Assembly: GCF_003594885.1 (NCBI RefSeq)
Contig: NZ_QZEZ01000001.1
Location: forward strand, 992,001-1,056,000
DNA: 64,000 bases
Source: Vallicoccus soli
Lineage (GTDB): Bacteria > Actinomycetota > Actinomycetes > Motilibacterales > Motilibacteraceae
Direction: 5' to 3'
The notes below the pieces were generated by a model. That model was not told the DNA's origin. It saw nothing but the letters and a program-made list of their open reading frames with translations, and made no database searches. This document shows, piece after piece, positions 39,589 to 48,033 of the stretch (its first letter is position 1; each line of letters opens with the position of its first letter). The position numbers and the translations under genes are program-made.

Positions 39589-41178
39589 GTGAGCAAGCCC
39601 GTCGTCCTGATCGCCGAAGAGCTCAGCCCCGCGACGGTCGAGGCCCTCGGGCCCGACTTCGAGGTGCGGCACTGCAACGGGGCCGACCGCTCCGAGCTGC
39701 TGCCGGCCATCGCGGACGTCGACGCGGTGCTCGTGCGGTCCGCGACGAAGGTCGACGCGGAGGCCATCGCCGCGGCGAAGCGGCTCAAGGTCGTCGCCCG
39801 CGCGGGCGTCGGCCTGGACAACGTGGACGTGCCCGCGGCGACGCAGGCCGGCGTCATGGTCGTCAACGCGCCGACCTCCAACATCGTCAGCGCCGCCGAG
39901 CTCGCCATCGGGCTGCTCATCGGCGTCGCGCGCAACATCCCCGCAGCCAGCGGCGCGCTGCGCGACGGGCAGTGGAAGCGCAGCAAGTACACCGGCGCGG
40001 AGCTCTACGAGAAGACCCTCGGTGTCGTGGGCCTCGGGCGCATCGGGGTGCTGGTCGCGCAGCGGCTGTCCGCGTTCGGGATGAAGGTCATCGCGTACGA
40101 CCCCTACGTCCAGGCCGGGCGCGCCGCGCAGATGGGCGTGCGGCTCGTGTCGATGGACGAGCTGCTCGCCGAGGCCGACTTCATCACGGTGCACCTGCCC
40201 AAGACGCCGGAGACGGTCGGGCTCATCGGCGAGGAGGCGCTGCGCAAGGTCAAGCCGACCGTGCGCATCGTCAACGCCGCGCGCGGCGGGATCGTCGACG
40301 AGGGCGCCCTGCACGCCGCGCTCAAGGAGGGCCGCGTCGCCGGGGCCGGCCTCGACGTGTTCGCCAAGGAGCCCTGCACCGACTCGCCGCTCTTCGAGCT
40401 CGACAACGTCGTGGCCACCCCGCACCTGGGCGCCTCCACCGACGAGGCGCAGGAGCGCGCCGGCATCGCCGTCGCGAAGTCGGTGCGCCTGGCCCTGGCC
40501 GGGGAGCTCGTGCCCGACGCGGTCAACGTCAAGGGCGGCGTCATCGCCGAGGACGTGCGCCCCGGCATCCCGCTCGCCGAGAAGCTCGGGCGCATCTTCA
40601 CCGCGCTGGCCGGTGGAGGGGCGCAGTCGCTCGACGTCGAGGTCCGCGGCGAGATCGCCGCGCTCGACGTCAAGGTGCTCGAGCTCGCCGCCCTCAAGGG
40701 CGTCTTCACCGACGTCGTCGAGGAGCAGGTGTCGTACGTCAACGCCCCCGTCCTCGCCGCCGAGCGCGGGCTCGAGGTGCGCCTCACGACCGACCCGGTC
40801 AGCGAGGACTACCGCAACGTCGTGACCCTGCGCGGGACGCTCGCGGACGGGCAGCAGGTGTCGGTGTCGGGCACGCTCTCCGGCCCGAAGCACATCGAGA
40901 AGATCGTCGAGGTCGACGGCTTCGACGTCGAGATCGTGCCGTCCGGGCACATGGCCTTCTTCCGCTACACCGACCGCCCCGGCGTCGTCGGGACCGTCGG
41001 GCGGATCCTCGGCGACGCCGGCGTCAACATCGCGGGCATGCAGGTCTCCCGCGACACCAAGGGCGGCCAGGCGCTCGTCGCCCTCACCGTGGACAGCGCT
41101 GTCCCGGCCCCGCTGCTGGCCGAGCTCGTCACCGAGATCGGCGCCGAGCAGGGCCGCACGGTCGACCTCGTGGACTGA
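39589..41178 (+). CDS. serA: D-3-phosphoglycerate dehydrogenase
   Basis: First step of serine synthesis. 529 residues from GTG 39589, the length of the long actinobacterial type. The substrate domain contains VVARAGVGLDNVDVPAAT; the NAD domain has GVVGLGRIGVLVAQRL; Arg lies in VNAARGGIVDEGAL, Glu in DVFAKEPCTDSPLF and His in ATPHLGASTDEAQ. An intervening (ASB) domain and a C-terminal ACT domain (FFRYTDRPGVVGTVGRILGD) follow, implying serine feedback. AAGGA lies upstream; TACGAT (39543-39548) is a plausible -10. The stop is followed by the right repeat array. Confidence 0.97.
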   Translation: MSKPVVLIAEELSPATVEALGPDFEVRHCNGADRSELLPAIADVDAVLVRSATKVDAEAIAAAKRLKVVARAGVGLDNVDVPAATQAGVMVVNAPTSNIVSAAELAIGLLIGVARNIPAASGALRDGQWKRSKYTGAELYEKTLGVVGLGRIGVLVAQRLSAFGMKVIAYDPYVQAGRAAQMGVRLVSMDELLAEADFITVHLPKTPETVGLIGEEALRKVKPTVRIVNAARGGIVDEGALHAALKEGRVAGAGLDVFAKEPCTDSPLFELDNVVATPHLGASTDEAQERAGIAVAKSVRLALAGELVPDAVNVKGGVIAEDVRPGIPLAEKLGRIFTALAGGGAQSLDVEVRGEIAALDVKVLELAALKGVFTDVVEEQVSYVNAPVLAAERGLEVRLTTDPVSEDYRNVVTLRGTLADGQQVSVSGTLSGPKHIEKIVEVDGFDVEIVPSGHMAFFRYTDRPGVVGTVGRILGDAGVNIAGMQVSRDTKGGQALVALTVDSAVPAPLLAELVTEIGAEQGRTVDLVD

Positions 41179-41192
41179 GCCCCACCCTCGTG

Positions 41193-41366
41193 CGCCTCGG
41201 GGGCACCCTCACGCGCACGGTCGCCTGAGGGGCGCCCTCACGCGCACCGGTCGCCTGAGGGGCACCCTCACGCGTGCATCCCGCCTGAGGGGCACCCTCA
41301 GCAGACTCGACTCTGCTGAGGGTGCCCCTCAGGCGCGTACGGCGCCTGGGGGTGCCCCTCATGGGC
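41193..41366. repeat. REP-like palindromic repeat array (right copy, mirror image)
   Basis: Six copies of the same 23-base family at about 30-base spacing fill the serA-leuB gap: four in one orientation, then two inverted. Read on the minus strand it reproduces the left array, beginning with the variant unit ATGAGGGGCACCCCCAGGCG. Confidence 0.8.
41282..41335. terminator. 24-bp perfect hairpin inside the right repeat array
   Basis: Arms 41282-41305 and 41312-41335 are perfectly complementary with a 6-base loop. Two head-to-head repeat units form it. It is the likely terminator of serA. Confidence 0.75.
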
Positions 41367-41431
41367 CCGGCAGTCGTCCACTCCCCGGGACGCCGTGGCC
41401 AGCATGCGGACGCCCGCGCTAGGGTCGGGCC

Positions 41432-42463
41432 ATGCCCACCCCGCTCCGCCTCGGCGTCATCCCCGGCGACGGCATCGGCCCGGAGGTCGTCGCCGAGGGC
41501 CTCAAGGTGCTCGACGCCGTGCTGGGCGGCGCGGCGGTGGAGACGACGCACTACGACCTCGGCGCCCGCCGCTGGCACGCGACGGGGGAGACGCTGCCGG
41601 ACGCCGTGATGGAGGAGCTGCGCGGCTACGACGCGCTGCTGCTCGGGGCCGTCGGCGACCCGGGCGTGCCGAGCGGCGTCCTCGAGCGCGGGCTGCTGCT
41701 CAAGCTGCGCTTCGCCTTCGACCACTACGTCAACCTGCGCCCGTCCCGGCTCTACCCGGGCGTCGCGTCCCCGCTCGCCGCGCCCGGCGACGTCGACTTC
41801 GTCGTCGTCCGCGAGGGCACCGAGGGTCCCTACACCGGCAACGGCGGCGTCCTGCGCGCCGGCACCCCCGCCGAGGTCGCGACCGAGGTCAGCGTGAACA
41901 CCGCGTACGGCGTGGAGCGCGTCGTCCGCGACGCGTTCGACCGCGCGCGCTCGCGCCGCGGGCACCTCACGCTCGTGCACAAGACGAACGTCCTGTCCCA
42001 CGCCGGGCGCCTCTGGCAGCGCACCGTCGCCGCGGTCGGGCAGGAGTTCGCGGACGTCCGGGTCGACTACCTGCACGTCGACGCGGCGACCATCTTCCTC
42101 GTCACCGACCCGGCCCGCTTCGACGTCATCGTCACCGACAACCTCTTCGGCGACATCCTCACCGACCTCGCCGCCGCGGTCACCGGCGGCATCGGCCTCG
42201 CGGCCAGCGGCAACGTCAACGCCGCCGGCACGGCCCCCAGCATGTTCGAGCCGGTGCACGGCTCCGCCCCCGACATCGCGGGGCAGCAGAAGGCGGACCC
42301 GACGGCGACGGTCCTGTCCGTCGCGATGCTCCTCGAGCACGTCGGCCGCGTCGACGAGGCCCGCCGGGTCGAGGCGGCCGTCGAGGCCGACCTCGCCGAG
42401 CGGGGGGACCGAGTACGCAGCACGGCGCAGGTGGGCGACGCGATCGCCGCGCGCCTCGCCTGA
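41432..42463 (+). CDS. leuB: 3-isopropylmalate dehydrogenase
   Basis: Oxidative decarboxylation step of leucine synthesis; 343 residues. Signatures: [20 protein letters not shown], the [15 protein letters not shown] loop, the catalytic Lys in LVHKTNVL, and [20 protein letters not shown] with the metal-binding Asps, then [26 protein letters not shown] (41420-41425) ends 6 bases before the ATG, so the mRNA is probably leaderless. It is separate from leuCD, which lie 11 kb downstream. Confidence 0.96.
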   Translation: MPTPLRLGVIPGDGIGPEVVAEGLKVLDAVLGGAAVETTHYDLGARRWHATGETLPDAVMEELRGYDALLLGAVGDPGVPSGVLERGLLLKLRFAFDHYVNLRPSRLYPGVASPLAAPGDVDFVVVREGTEGPYTGNGGVLRAGTPAEVATEVSVNTAYGVERVVRDAFDRARSRRGHLTLVHKTNVLSHAGRLWQRTVAAVGQEFADVRVDYLHVDAATIFLVTDPARFDVIVTDNLFGDILTDLAAAVTGGIGLAASGNVNAAGTAPSMFEPVHGSAPDIAGQQKADPTATVLSVAMLLEHVGRVDEARRVEAAVEADLAERGDRVRSTAQVGDAIAARLA

Positions 42464-42562
42464 CGCCGTACCCCTCGCCCGACCGACCTCCGCCGCGCAG
42501 CGCCCCGCGCCGCCCCGCGGGGGTCGGCTACCGTCGTCCTGCCGCGCCACCAGGAGGTCCCC

Positions 42563-43651
42563 GTGTCCCTCGACATCGCCGTCCACGCCAGCACCAGCCC
42601 GCGCCCCGACGAGGAGCGCGCGTCCGTCCTCGCCGCCCCCGGCTTCGGCCAGACGTTCACCGACCACATGGTGACCGCCCGCTGGACCCCCGACGGCGGC
42701 TGGCACGAGGCGCAGGTCCGGCCGTACGCGCCCCTGCAGCTCGACCCCGCCACCGCGGTCCTGCACTACGCCCAGGCGATCTTCGAGGGGTTCAAGGCGT
42801 ACCGGCACGCGGACGGGTCAGTCTGGACCTTCCGGCCCGAGGCCAACGGCGAGCGCTTCGCCCGCTCCGCCCGGCGCCTGGCCCTGCCCGAGCTGCCCGT
42901 CGAGGACTTCGTCGCCGCCGCCGACGCGCTCATCCGCACGGACGAGGCGTGGGTGCCCGAGGGCGGGGAGAAGAGCCTCTACCTGCGCCCGTTCATGTTC
43001 GCCCAGGAGGCGTTCCTCGGGGTCCGCCCGGCGAAGGACGTCCTGTTCTGCGTCATCGCCTCGCCCGCCGGGGCGTACTTCGCCCGCGGCGTCCGCCCGG
43101 TCTCCATCTGGCTCAGCGAGGACTACACGCGCGCGGCGCCGGGCGGCACCGGCGCGGCCAAGTGCGCCGGCAACTACGCCGCGAGCCTGGTCGCCCAGCA
43201 GGAGGCCATCGAGCAGGGCTGCGACCAGGTCGCCTTCCTCGACGCGGTGGAGCGGCGCTGGGTCGAGGAGCTCGGCGGGATGAACCTCTACTTCGTCCTC
43301 GACGACGACAGCATCGTCACCCCCGAGCTCACCGGGACCATCCTCGAGGGCATCACCCGCGCGTCGATCATCCAGCTGGCGGGCGAGCTCGGGCACAAGG
43401 TCGAGGAGCGCCGCGTCGGCATCGACGAGTGGCGCGAGGGCGCCGCGAGCGGGCGCATCCGCGAGGTCTTCGCCTGCGGCACGGCCGCGGTCGTCACCCC
43501 CGTCGGGCGCCTCGCCTGGCGCGGCGGCGAGGTCACCACCGGCGACGGCGAGACCGTCGGCCCCGTCACCAGCGCCGTCCGCCAGGCCCTGCTCGACGTC
43601 CAGCACGGCCGCCGCCCCGACGAGCACGGCTGGCTCCACCGCGTCTGCTGA
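42563..43651 (+). CDS. ilvE: Branched-chain amino acid aminotransferase
   Basis: PLP class IV transaminase that makes Leu/Ile/Val from keto acids; 362 residues from GTG 42563 with AGGAGG upstream. Motifs: HYAQAIFEGFKAYRHADG, YLRPFMFAQEAFLGVRPAKD, the PLP Lys in GGTGAAKCAGNYAASL, and VEELGGMNLYFVLDDD, then FACGTAAVVTPVGRL. It completes the ilv/leu set together with ilvBNC, ilvD, leuB and leuCD. Confidence 0.96.
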   Translation: MSLDIAVHASTSPRPDEERASVLAAPGFGQTFTDHMVTARWTPDGGWHEAQVRPYAPLQLDPATAVLHYAQAIFEGFKAYRHADGSVWTFRPEANGERFARSARRLALPELPVEDFVAAADALIRTDEAWVPEGGEKSLYLRPFMFAQEAFLGVRPAKDVLFCVIASPAGAYFARGVRPVSIWLSEDYTRAAPGGTGAAKCAGNYAASLVAQQEAIEQGCDQVAFLDAVERRWVEELGGMNLYFVLDDDSIVTPELTGTILEGITRASIIQLAGELGHKVEERRVGIDEWREGAASGRIREVFACGTAAVVTPVGRLAWRGGEVTTGDGETVGPVTSAVRQALLDVQHGRRPDEHGWLHRVC

Positions 43652-43670
43652 CGCCCCACCCCGCCGCGAC

Positions 43671-43752
43671 CATGCGCAGGTGGCGCACCCCTCCTGCGGT
43701 GATCTTGCGCAGGTGGCGCACCCCTCCTGCGGCGATCATGCGCAGATGGCGC
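43671..43752. repeat. 33-bp tandem repeat (2.5 copies) downstream of ilvE
   Basis: Units at 43671-43703 and 43704-43736 differ at two positions; a third, partial unit (43737-43752) follows. Each contains GCGCAGGTGGCGC, whose inverted halves can form a hairpin. The array ends 52 bases before the next gene. Confidence 0.75.
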
Positions 43753-43804
43753 TGCCTGTGGACGGCGCCCGACGCCCGCCCGCCGTGCCCGGCACCCTGC
43801 CGCC

Positions 43805-44999
43805 GTGGACGCACCCCTGCTCGACGGCCGGCCCTCCACCTACCGGCAGGCGCTCGACGCCGGGCTGAGCCGGCACCGCCTGCGCAGCGCCGTCGCCGCC
43901 GGCACGGTCCGGCGGGTGGTGACCGGCGCCTACGTCGACGCGGCCGTGCCCGACGGCGCGGCCCTGCGGGCTGCGGCGGTACGGCTGGTCGCCCCGCCCG
44001 ACGCGGTGGTGACCGGCCTGGCGGCGGCGTGGCTCCACGGCATCGACCTGCTGCTGCCGGGCCAGGAGGGGCGCGCGGTGCCGCTCGAGGTGTCCCGCCC
44101 CGCCGGCGCGGCGGCCCTGCGGCGCCCCGGCGTCGCGGCCCGGACCCGTGCGCTCGTCGCGGACGAGGTCGTCGACGTGCACGGCCTGCCCGTCGCGTCG
44201 CCCGCCCGTACGGTGGTGGACCTCGCGCGCGACCTCGAGCGCCCGGACGGGCTCGCGTACCTCGACGCCGCCCTGCGTCGCGGCCTGGTCGACGCCGACG
44301 AGCTCGTGGGCGTCGTCGAGCGGATGGCCGGCCTCGCCCGGGTCGACCAGGCGCGGGGGCTCGTGGCGCTGGCCGACGGCCGCTCCGGGTCCCCCGGGCG
44401 AGTCGTGGATGCGGCTGCGGTGGCACGACGCGGGCCTGCCCCCGCTGGACCTGCAGGTGCCCGTGGTGGAGCTGGGACGCGAGGTGGCCCGGCTCGACGC
44501 CGCGCTGCCGGGGACCGGCCTCGGCCTGGAGTACGACGGCGAGGCCTTCCACGGCCCGGAGCGGCAGGCGCACGACCTCGCCCGCCGGCGCCGGATGCGC
44601 GAGCGGCACGGGTGGGACGTCCTCGTCGTCGGCGAGGAGGCCGTGCTCGGGCGCTCGCACGCCTTCGAGGCGGCGGTGGCCGAGCGCACCGGGCTGGAGC
44701 CCCGGCTCGTCCCGTGGCCCCTGCGCCGGCGCTTCCCGCTGGCGCACTGGCGGCCCCGCGAGCGGCGCGGAGCGCCGCAGGCGAGCGCCATCCCCGCATG
44801 GTCGCCGCTGGTCGGGCCATCCCCCCTTGGTCGCCGCCCGTCCGGGCATGGTCGCCGCGGGAGCGCCGGTCAGGCGAGCAGGGCGTCCAGGGCGGCGACG
44901 AGCCGGGCGCGCAGCGGGGCGGCGCGCTCGGCGAAGGCGCGCTGGGCGGCGGCGTACTCGGCGCGCCCGGCCGGCTCCTCGACCGCCACCGGGGCGTAG
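43805..44999 (+). pseudogene. AbiEi/DUF559-type protein interrupted by a frameshift in a C5G3 tract
   Basis: The N-terminal part (43805 to about 44390) encodes an AbiEi-like winged-helix start (YRQALDAGLSRHRLRSAVAA, RRVVTGAYVDA, VVTGLAAAWLHGIDLLLP). It reads coherently to VALADGRSGSP. The expected continuation GESWMRLRWHDAGLP, and then GLEYDGEAFHGPERQAHDLA of a DUF559 / Vsr-like nuclease fold, is in the next frame. One extra base in the tract 44391-44398 (CCCCCGGG) explains it. Beyond about 44775 the frame runs through repeats to a stop at 44999, overlapping the convergent gene. Pseudogene, sequencing error or slippage-controlled expression are all possible. Confidence 0.7.
44788..44861. repeat. 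Tandem 29-30-bp repeat containing TGGTCGCCGC
   Basis: Two near copies (44788-44816, 44817-44846) of a unit CCATCCCC-NN-TGGTCGCCGC-NN plus a third partial one lie at the 3' end of the broken gene, between convergent coding regions. Confidence 0.6.
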
Positions 45000-45721
45000 C
45001 CGAGCGCGGAGAGGTCGTACGGGCTGGCCCGCATGTCGAGCTCGCGGACCTCGCGGGCGAGGGCGAAGCAGTCGCCGACGAGCTCAGAGGGGACCTGCGG
45101 CGAGTGCTTGTACGCCCACTTGTAGAGGTCCATCGTCGCGTGCAGGCAGCCCGGCTGCTCCAGGTCGGCCTGCGTCGCGCGCGTCGGCTGCAGCTCGTTG
45201 AGGGGGCGCGCCGTGGGCGTGAAGAAGCGGAACGCGTCGACGTGGCTGCACCGCACCCGCGAGCGCTCGACGACGGCGGTCGTCCCCTTGGGGCCGAGGC
45301 GCAGCGGCCACGCCGCGTGGCGCACCTCCGCCTGCTCCTGGCGGTGGACCATCGCCCACTCGTGCAGCCCGAAGCAGCCGTACGAGGGCGCCCGGCCGGC
45401 GGTGCGGGCCAGCAGGGTCCGCACCGACGCCGCCGCGGCGCGCCGGGCCGCCGGCAGCGGCTCGACCGCCGCGCCGCCGTCGACGGCGACGAAGCCCGGC
45501 GTCCCGAGCAGCTCGTCCCCGCCGGCGCAGACGACGCCGGCGCCGGGGGACCAGCGGCGCAGCCGCGCCGGGCGCTGGGAGTAGTACGTGAAGAGGAAGT
45601 CCTCCACCGGGTGGGCCCGGCCCGTGCGCGCCCGCTCGCGGTGGCCGGCGGTCCAGGCGTCCACGCGGGCCTCGTGCGCGGCCCGGCGGGCGCGCCACAC
45701 GGGCTCGGCGAGGACCTCCAC
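44870..45721 (-). CDS. Conserved actinobacterial protein of uncertain function (often labelled 3-methyladenine DNA glycosylase)
   Basis: 283 residues. Characteristic stretches are HPVEDFLFTYYSQRPARLRR, APSYGCFGLHEWAMVHRQEQ, DAFRFFTPTARPLNELQPTR and GCLHATMDLYKWAYKHSPQV. I recall similar actinobacterial proteins carrying a 3-methyladenine DNA glycosylase label, but neither the HhH-GPD nor the AAG signatures are visible, so that function is doubtful. Conserved His/Cys/Tyr-rich blocks suggest an enzyme. It is transcribed opposite to the fumarylacetoacetase-family gene, starting 57 bases from it. Confidence 0.65.
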   Translation of the reverse strand: MEVLAEPVWRARRAAHEARVDAWTAGHRERARTGRAHPVEDFLFTYYSQRPARLRRWSPGAGVVCAGGDELLGTPGFVAVDGGAAVEPLPAARRAAAASVRTLLARTAGRAPSYGCFGLHEWAMVHRQEQAEVRHAAWPLRLGPKGTTAVVERSRVRCSHVDAFRFFTPTARPLNELQPTRATQADLEQPGCLHATMDLYKWAYKHSPQVPSELVGDCFALAREVRELDMRASPYDLSALGYAPVAVEEPAGRAEYAAAQRAFAERAAPLRARLVAALDALLA

Positions 45722-45778
45722 GAGGGTCCAGGGTACGAGCCCCGAGGGGCTCCCCGCCGTCCGCTAGCCTCGACGACC

Positions 45779-46552
45779 GTGCGCATCGCGAGGTTCTCCC
45801 ACGGGGAGACGGTCTCCTTCGGCGCCGTGGGCGGTGAGCCCGACGACCTGTCGGTCGTGCCGCTCGACGGCCACCCCTTCGGCCAGCTGACGCCCGCGGG
45901 CATGCCCGTCAAGCTCAGCGAGGTGCGCCTGCTGGCGCCCGTGCTGCCGAGCAAGGTCGTCGCCATCGGGAGGAACTACGCCGACCACGCCAAGGAGATG
46001 GGCGGCGACGTCCCCGAGGTCCCCGTGGTCTTCCTCAAGCCGTCGACCTCGGTCGTCGGGCCCGGCGAGGCGATCCGCTACCCGGAGATCAGCAACGAGG
46101 TCTCGTACGAGGCCGAGCTCGCCGTCGTCATCGGCCGGCTGTGCCGCCAGGTGCCGGTCGAGAAGGTGCCGGAGGTCGTCCTCGGCTATACCTGCGCCAA
46201 CGACGTGACCGCGCGCGACCTGCAGCGCGCCGAGGCGCAGTGGGGCCGGGCCAAGGGCTTCGACACCTTCTGCCCGCTGGGGCCGTGGGTCGTCACCGAC
46301 GTGGACCCGGCCGACCTGCGCGTCACCTGCACGGTCGACGGCGAGGTGCGCCAGGACGGGCGGACGTCGCAGATGGTCCGCAGCGTCGCCGAGCTGGTGG
46401 CGCACGTGAGCGAGGCGATGACGCTGCTGCCCGGCGACGTCATCCTCACCGGCACCCCCGCCGGGGTCGGCCCGCTGCGCCCCGGCGACAGCGTGACCGT
46501 CGAGATCGAGGGCATCGGCTCCCTGACGAACGAGGTGGTCTCCCGTGGCTGA
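45779..46552 (+). CDS. Fumarylacetoacetate hydrolase-family protein
   Basis: 257 residues from GTG 45779. The FAH fold is clear: KVVAIGRNYADHAKEMGG, VVFLKPSTSVVGPGEAI, the metal-binding Glu residues in EVSYEAELAVVIGRLC, YTCANDVTARDLQRAEAQW and GDVILTGTPAGVGPLRPGD. Members cleave C-C bonds or act as acylpyruvases/decarboxylases; the actinobacterial version next to gltX has no settled substrate. TAGCCT (45765-45770) is 8 bases before the start, so the mRNA may be leaderless. Its 3' end overlaps gltX by 8 bases. Confidence 0.9.
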   Translation: MRIARFSHGETVSFGAVGGEPDDLSVVPLDGHPFGQLTPAGMPVKLSEVRLLAPVLPSKVVAIGRNYADHAKEMGGDVPEVPVVFLKPSTSVVGPGEAIRYPEISNEVSYEAELAVVIGRLCRQVPVEKVPEVVLGYTCANDVTARDLQRAEAQWGRAKGFDTFCPLGPWVVTDVDPADLRVTCTVDGEVRQDGRTSQMVRSVAELVAHVSEAMTLLPGDVILTGTPAGVGPLRPGDSVTVEIEGIGSLTNEVVSRG

Positions 46553-48029
46553 GGGCAGCAGCGTGCGCGTCCGGTTCGCGCCGTCGCCGTCGGGCGACCT
46601 GCACGTCGGCAACATCCGCACGGCGCTCTACGACTGGGCGTACGCCCGCCACACCGGCGGGACCTTCGTCTTCCGCATCGAGGACACCGACCGCTCGCGG
46701 GTGACGGACGAGTACATCGCCGCCGCGGCCGAGACGCTGCGCTGGCTGGGCCTGGACTGGGACGAGGGCCCCGAAGTCGGCGGCGACCGCGGGCCGTACC
46801 AGCAGTCCCAGCGGATGGACCTCTACCGCGAGTGGGCCCAGCGCTTCCTCGACGAGGGGCACGCGTACCGCTGCTACTGCTCGCCCGAGGAGCTCGACGA
46901 GCGCCGCGAGGAGCAGAAGCGCAAGGGGCTGCCGCCCGGCTACGACGGCCGCTGCCGCACCCTCAGCGCCGAGCAGGTCGCCGCGTTCGAGGCCGAGGGC
47001 CGCCAGCCGGTGCTGCGCTTCCGCATGCCCGAGGGGTCCACGACCTTCGTCGACGCGATCCGCGGCGAGGTCACCTTCGACCACGCCAACGTGCCCGACT
47101 TCGTGCTGGTGCGCGCCGACGGCTACCCGCTCTACACGCTCGCCGTCGCGGTCGACGACGTCCTCATGGGCATCACCCACATCCTGCGCGGCGAGGACCT
47201 GCTGTCCTCCACGCCGCGGCAGATCGCGGTCTACCGCGCCATGGGCGTCACCGAGGAGCGGACGCCGGTGTTCGGGCACCTGCCGTTCGTCATGGGCCAG
47301 GACAACGTCAAGCTGTCCAAGCGCAACGGCGAGGTGTCGATCGCCTGGTACCGCCGCGAGGGCTTCCTGCCGGAGGCGCTGTGCAACTACCTCGCGCTGC
47401 TGGGCTGGTCGCCGGGCGAGGACCGCGAGGACTTCACCCTCGAGGAGATGGCCCGCGACTTCACCATCGAGCGGGTCGGCAAGAACCCGGCGCGCTTCGA
47501 CATGAAGAAGCTCGAGGCCATCAACGGCGACAAGGTCCGCGCGCTGCCCCTCGAGGACTTCGTCGGGCGGATCCTGCCGTTCCTGCAGCAGGCCGGCCTC
47601 GTGTCGGCGGAGCCGACCGCGCAGGAGCGCGCGCTCGTCGAGGGCCTGGCGCCGCACGTGCAGGAGCGCATCGCGCGCCTGTCCGAGGTGCCCGGGCTCA
47701 TGGCGTTCCTGCTCGTCGACGACGCGCACTTCACCGTCGACCCCGAGGCGGCGGCCCGCCTGCTCACCCCCGAGCAGCGCCCGGTCCTCGAGGCGTCGGT
47801 CGCGGCGCTCGAGGCCCTGGGGGAGTGGACGCACGGCGCCATCGAGGCGGCGCTGCGCTCGGCGCTGCTCGCGGACGGGCTGGGCCTCAAGCCCAAGCAC
47901 GCCTTCGGCCCCGTACGGGTCGCCGTCACCGGCGCGCGCATCTCCCCGCCGCTCTTCGAGTCGATGGAGCTGCTGGGCCGCGAGCGGTCCCTGGCGCGCC
48001 TGCGGGCCGCGCTGGAGCAGGCGGCCTGA
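46545..48029 (+). CDS. gltX: Glutamyl-tRNA synthetase (probably non-discriminating)
   Basis: 494-residue class I synthetase. The HIGH-type motif is in PSPSGDLHVGNIRTALYDWA and the KMSKS-type motif is KLSKRNGEVS. DTDRSRVTDEYIAAAAETLR and LPFVMGQDNVKLS are also typical, and a helical anticodon-binding domain ends it. No glutaminyl-tRNA synthetase is seen and GatCAB is encoded in the window, so it may charge both tRNA-Glu and tRNA-Gln; that is inference. The GTG start overlaps the preceding gene. Confidence 0.97.
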   Translation: MAEGSSVRVRFAPSPSGDLHVGNIRTALYDWAYARHTGGTFVFRIEDTDRSRVTDEYIAAAAETLRWLGLDWDEGPEVGGDRGPYQQSQRMDLYREWAQRFLDEGHAYRCYCSPEELDERREEQKRKGLPPGYDGRCRTLSAEQVAAFEAEGRQPVLRFRMPEGSTTFVDAIRGEVTFDHANVPDFVLVRADGYPLYTLAVAVDDVLMGITHILRGEDLLSSTPRQIAVYRAMGVTEERTPVFGHLPFVMGQDNVKLSKRNGEVSIAWYRREGFLPEALCNYLALLGWSPGEDREDFTLEEMARDFTIERVGKNPARFDMKKLEAINGDKVRALPLEDFVGRILPFLQQAGLVSAEPTAQERALVEGLAPHVQERIARLSEVPGLMAFLLVDDAHFTVDPEAAARLLTPEQRPVLEASVAALEALGEWTHGAIEAALRSALLADGLGLKPKHAFGPVRVAVTGARISPPLFESMELLGRERSLARLRAALEQAA

Positions 48030-48033
48030 GGGC

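Noticed and set aside
44870..45721. Calling this protein a proven 3-methyladenine DNA glycosylase
   Set aside because: No glycosylase signature is visible; the label is remembered from annotations only.
43805..46552. A 915-codon frame as a single large protein
   Set aside because: After about 44390 it loses all family likeness, runs antisense through the next gene and joins the FAH gene only by frame coincidence.
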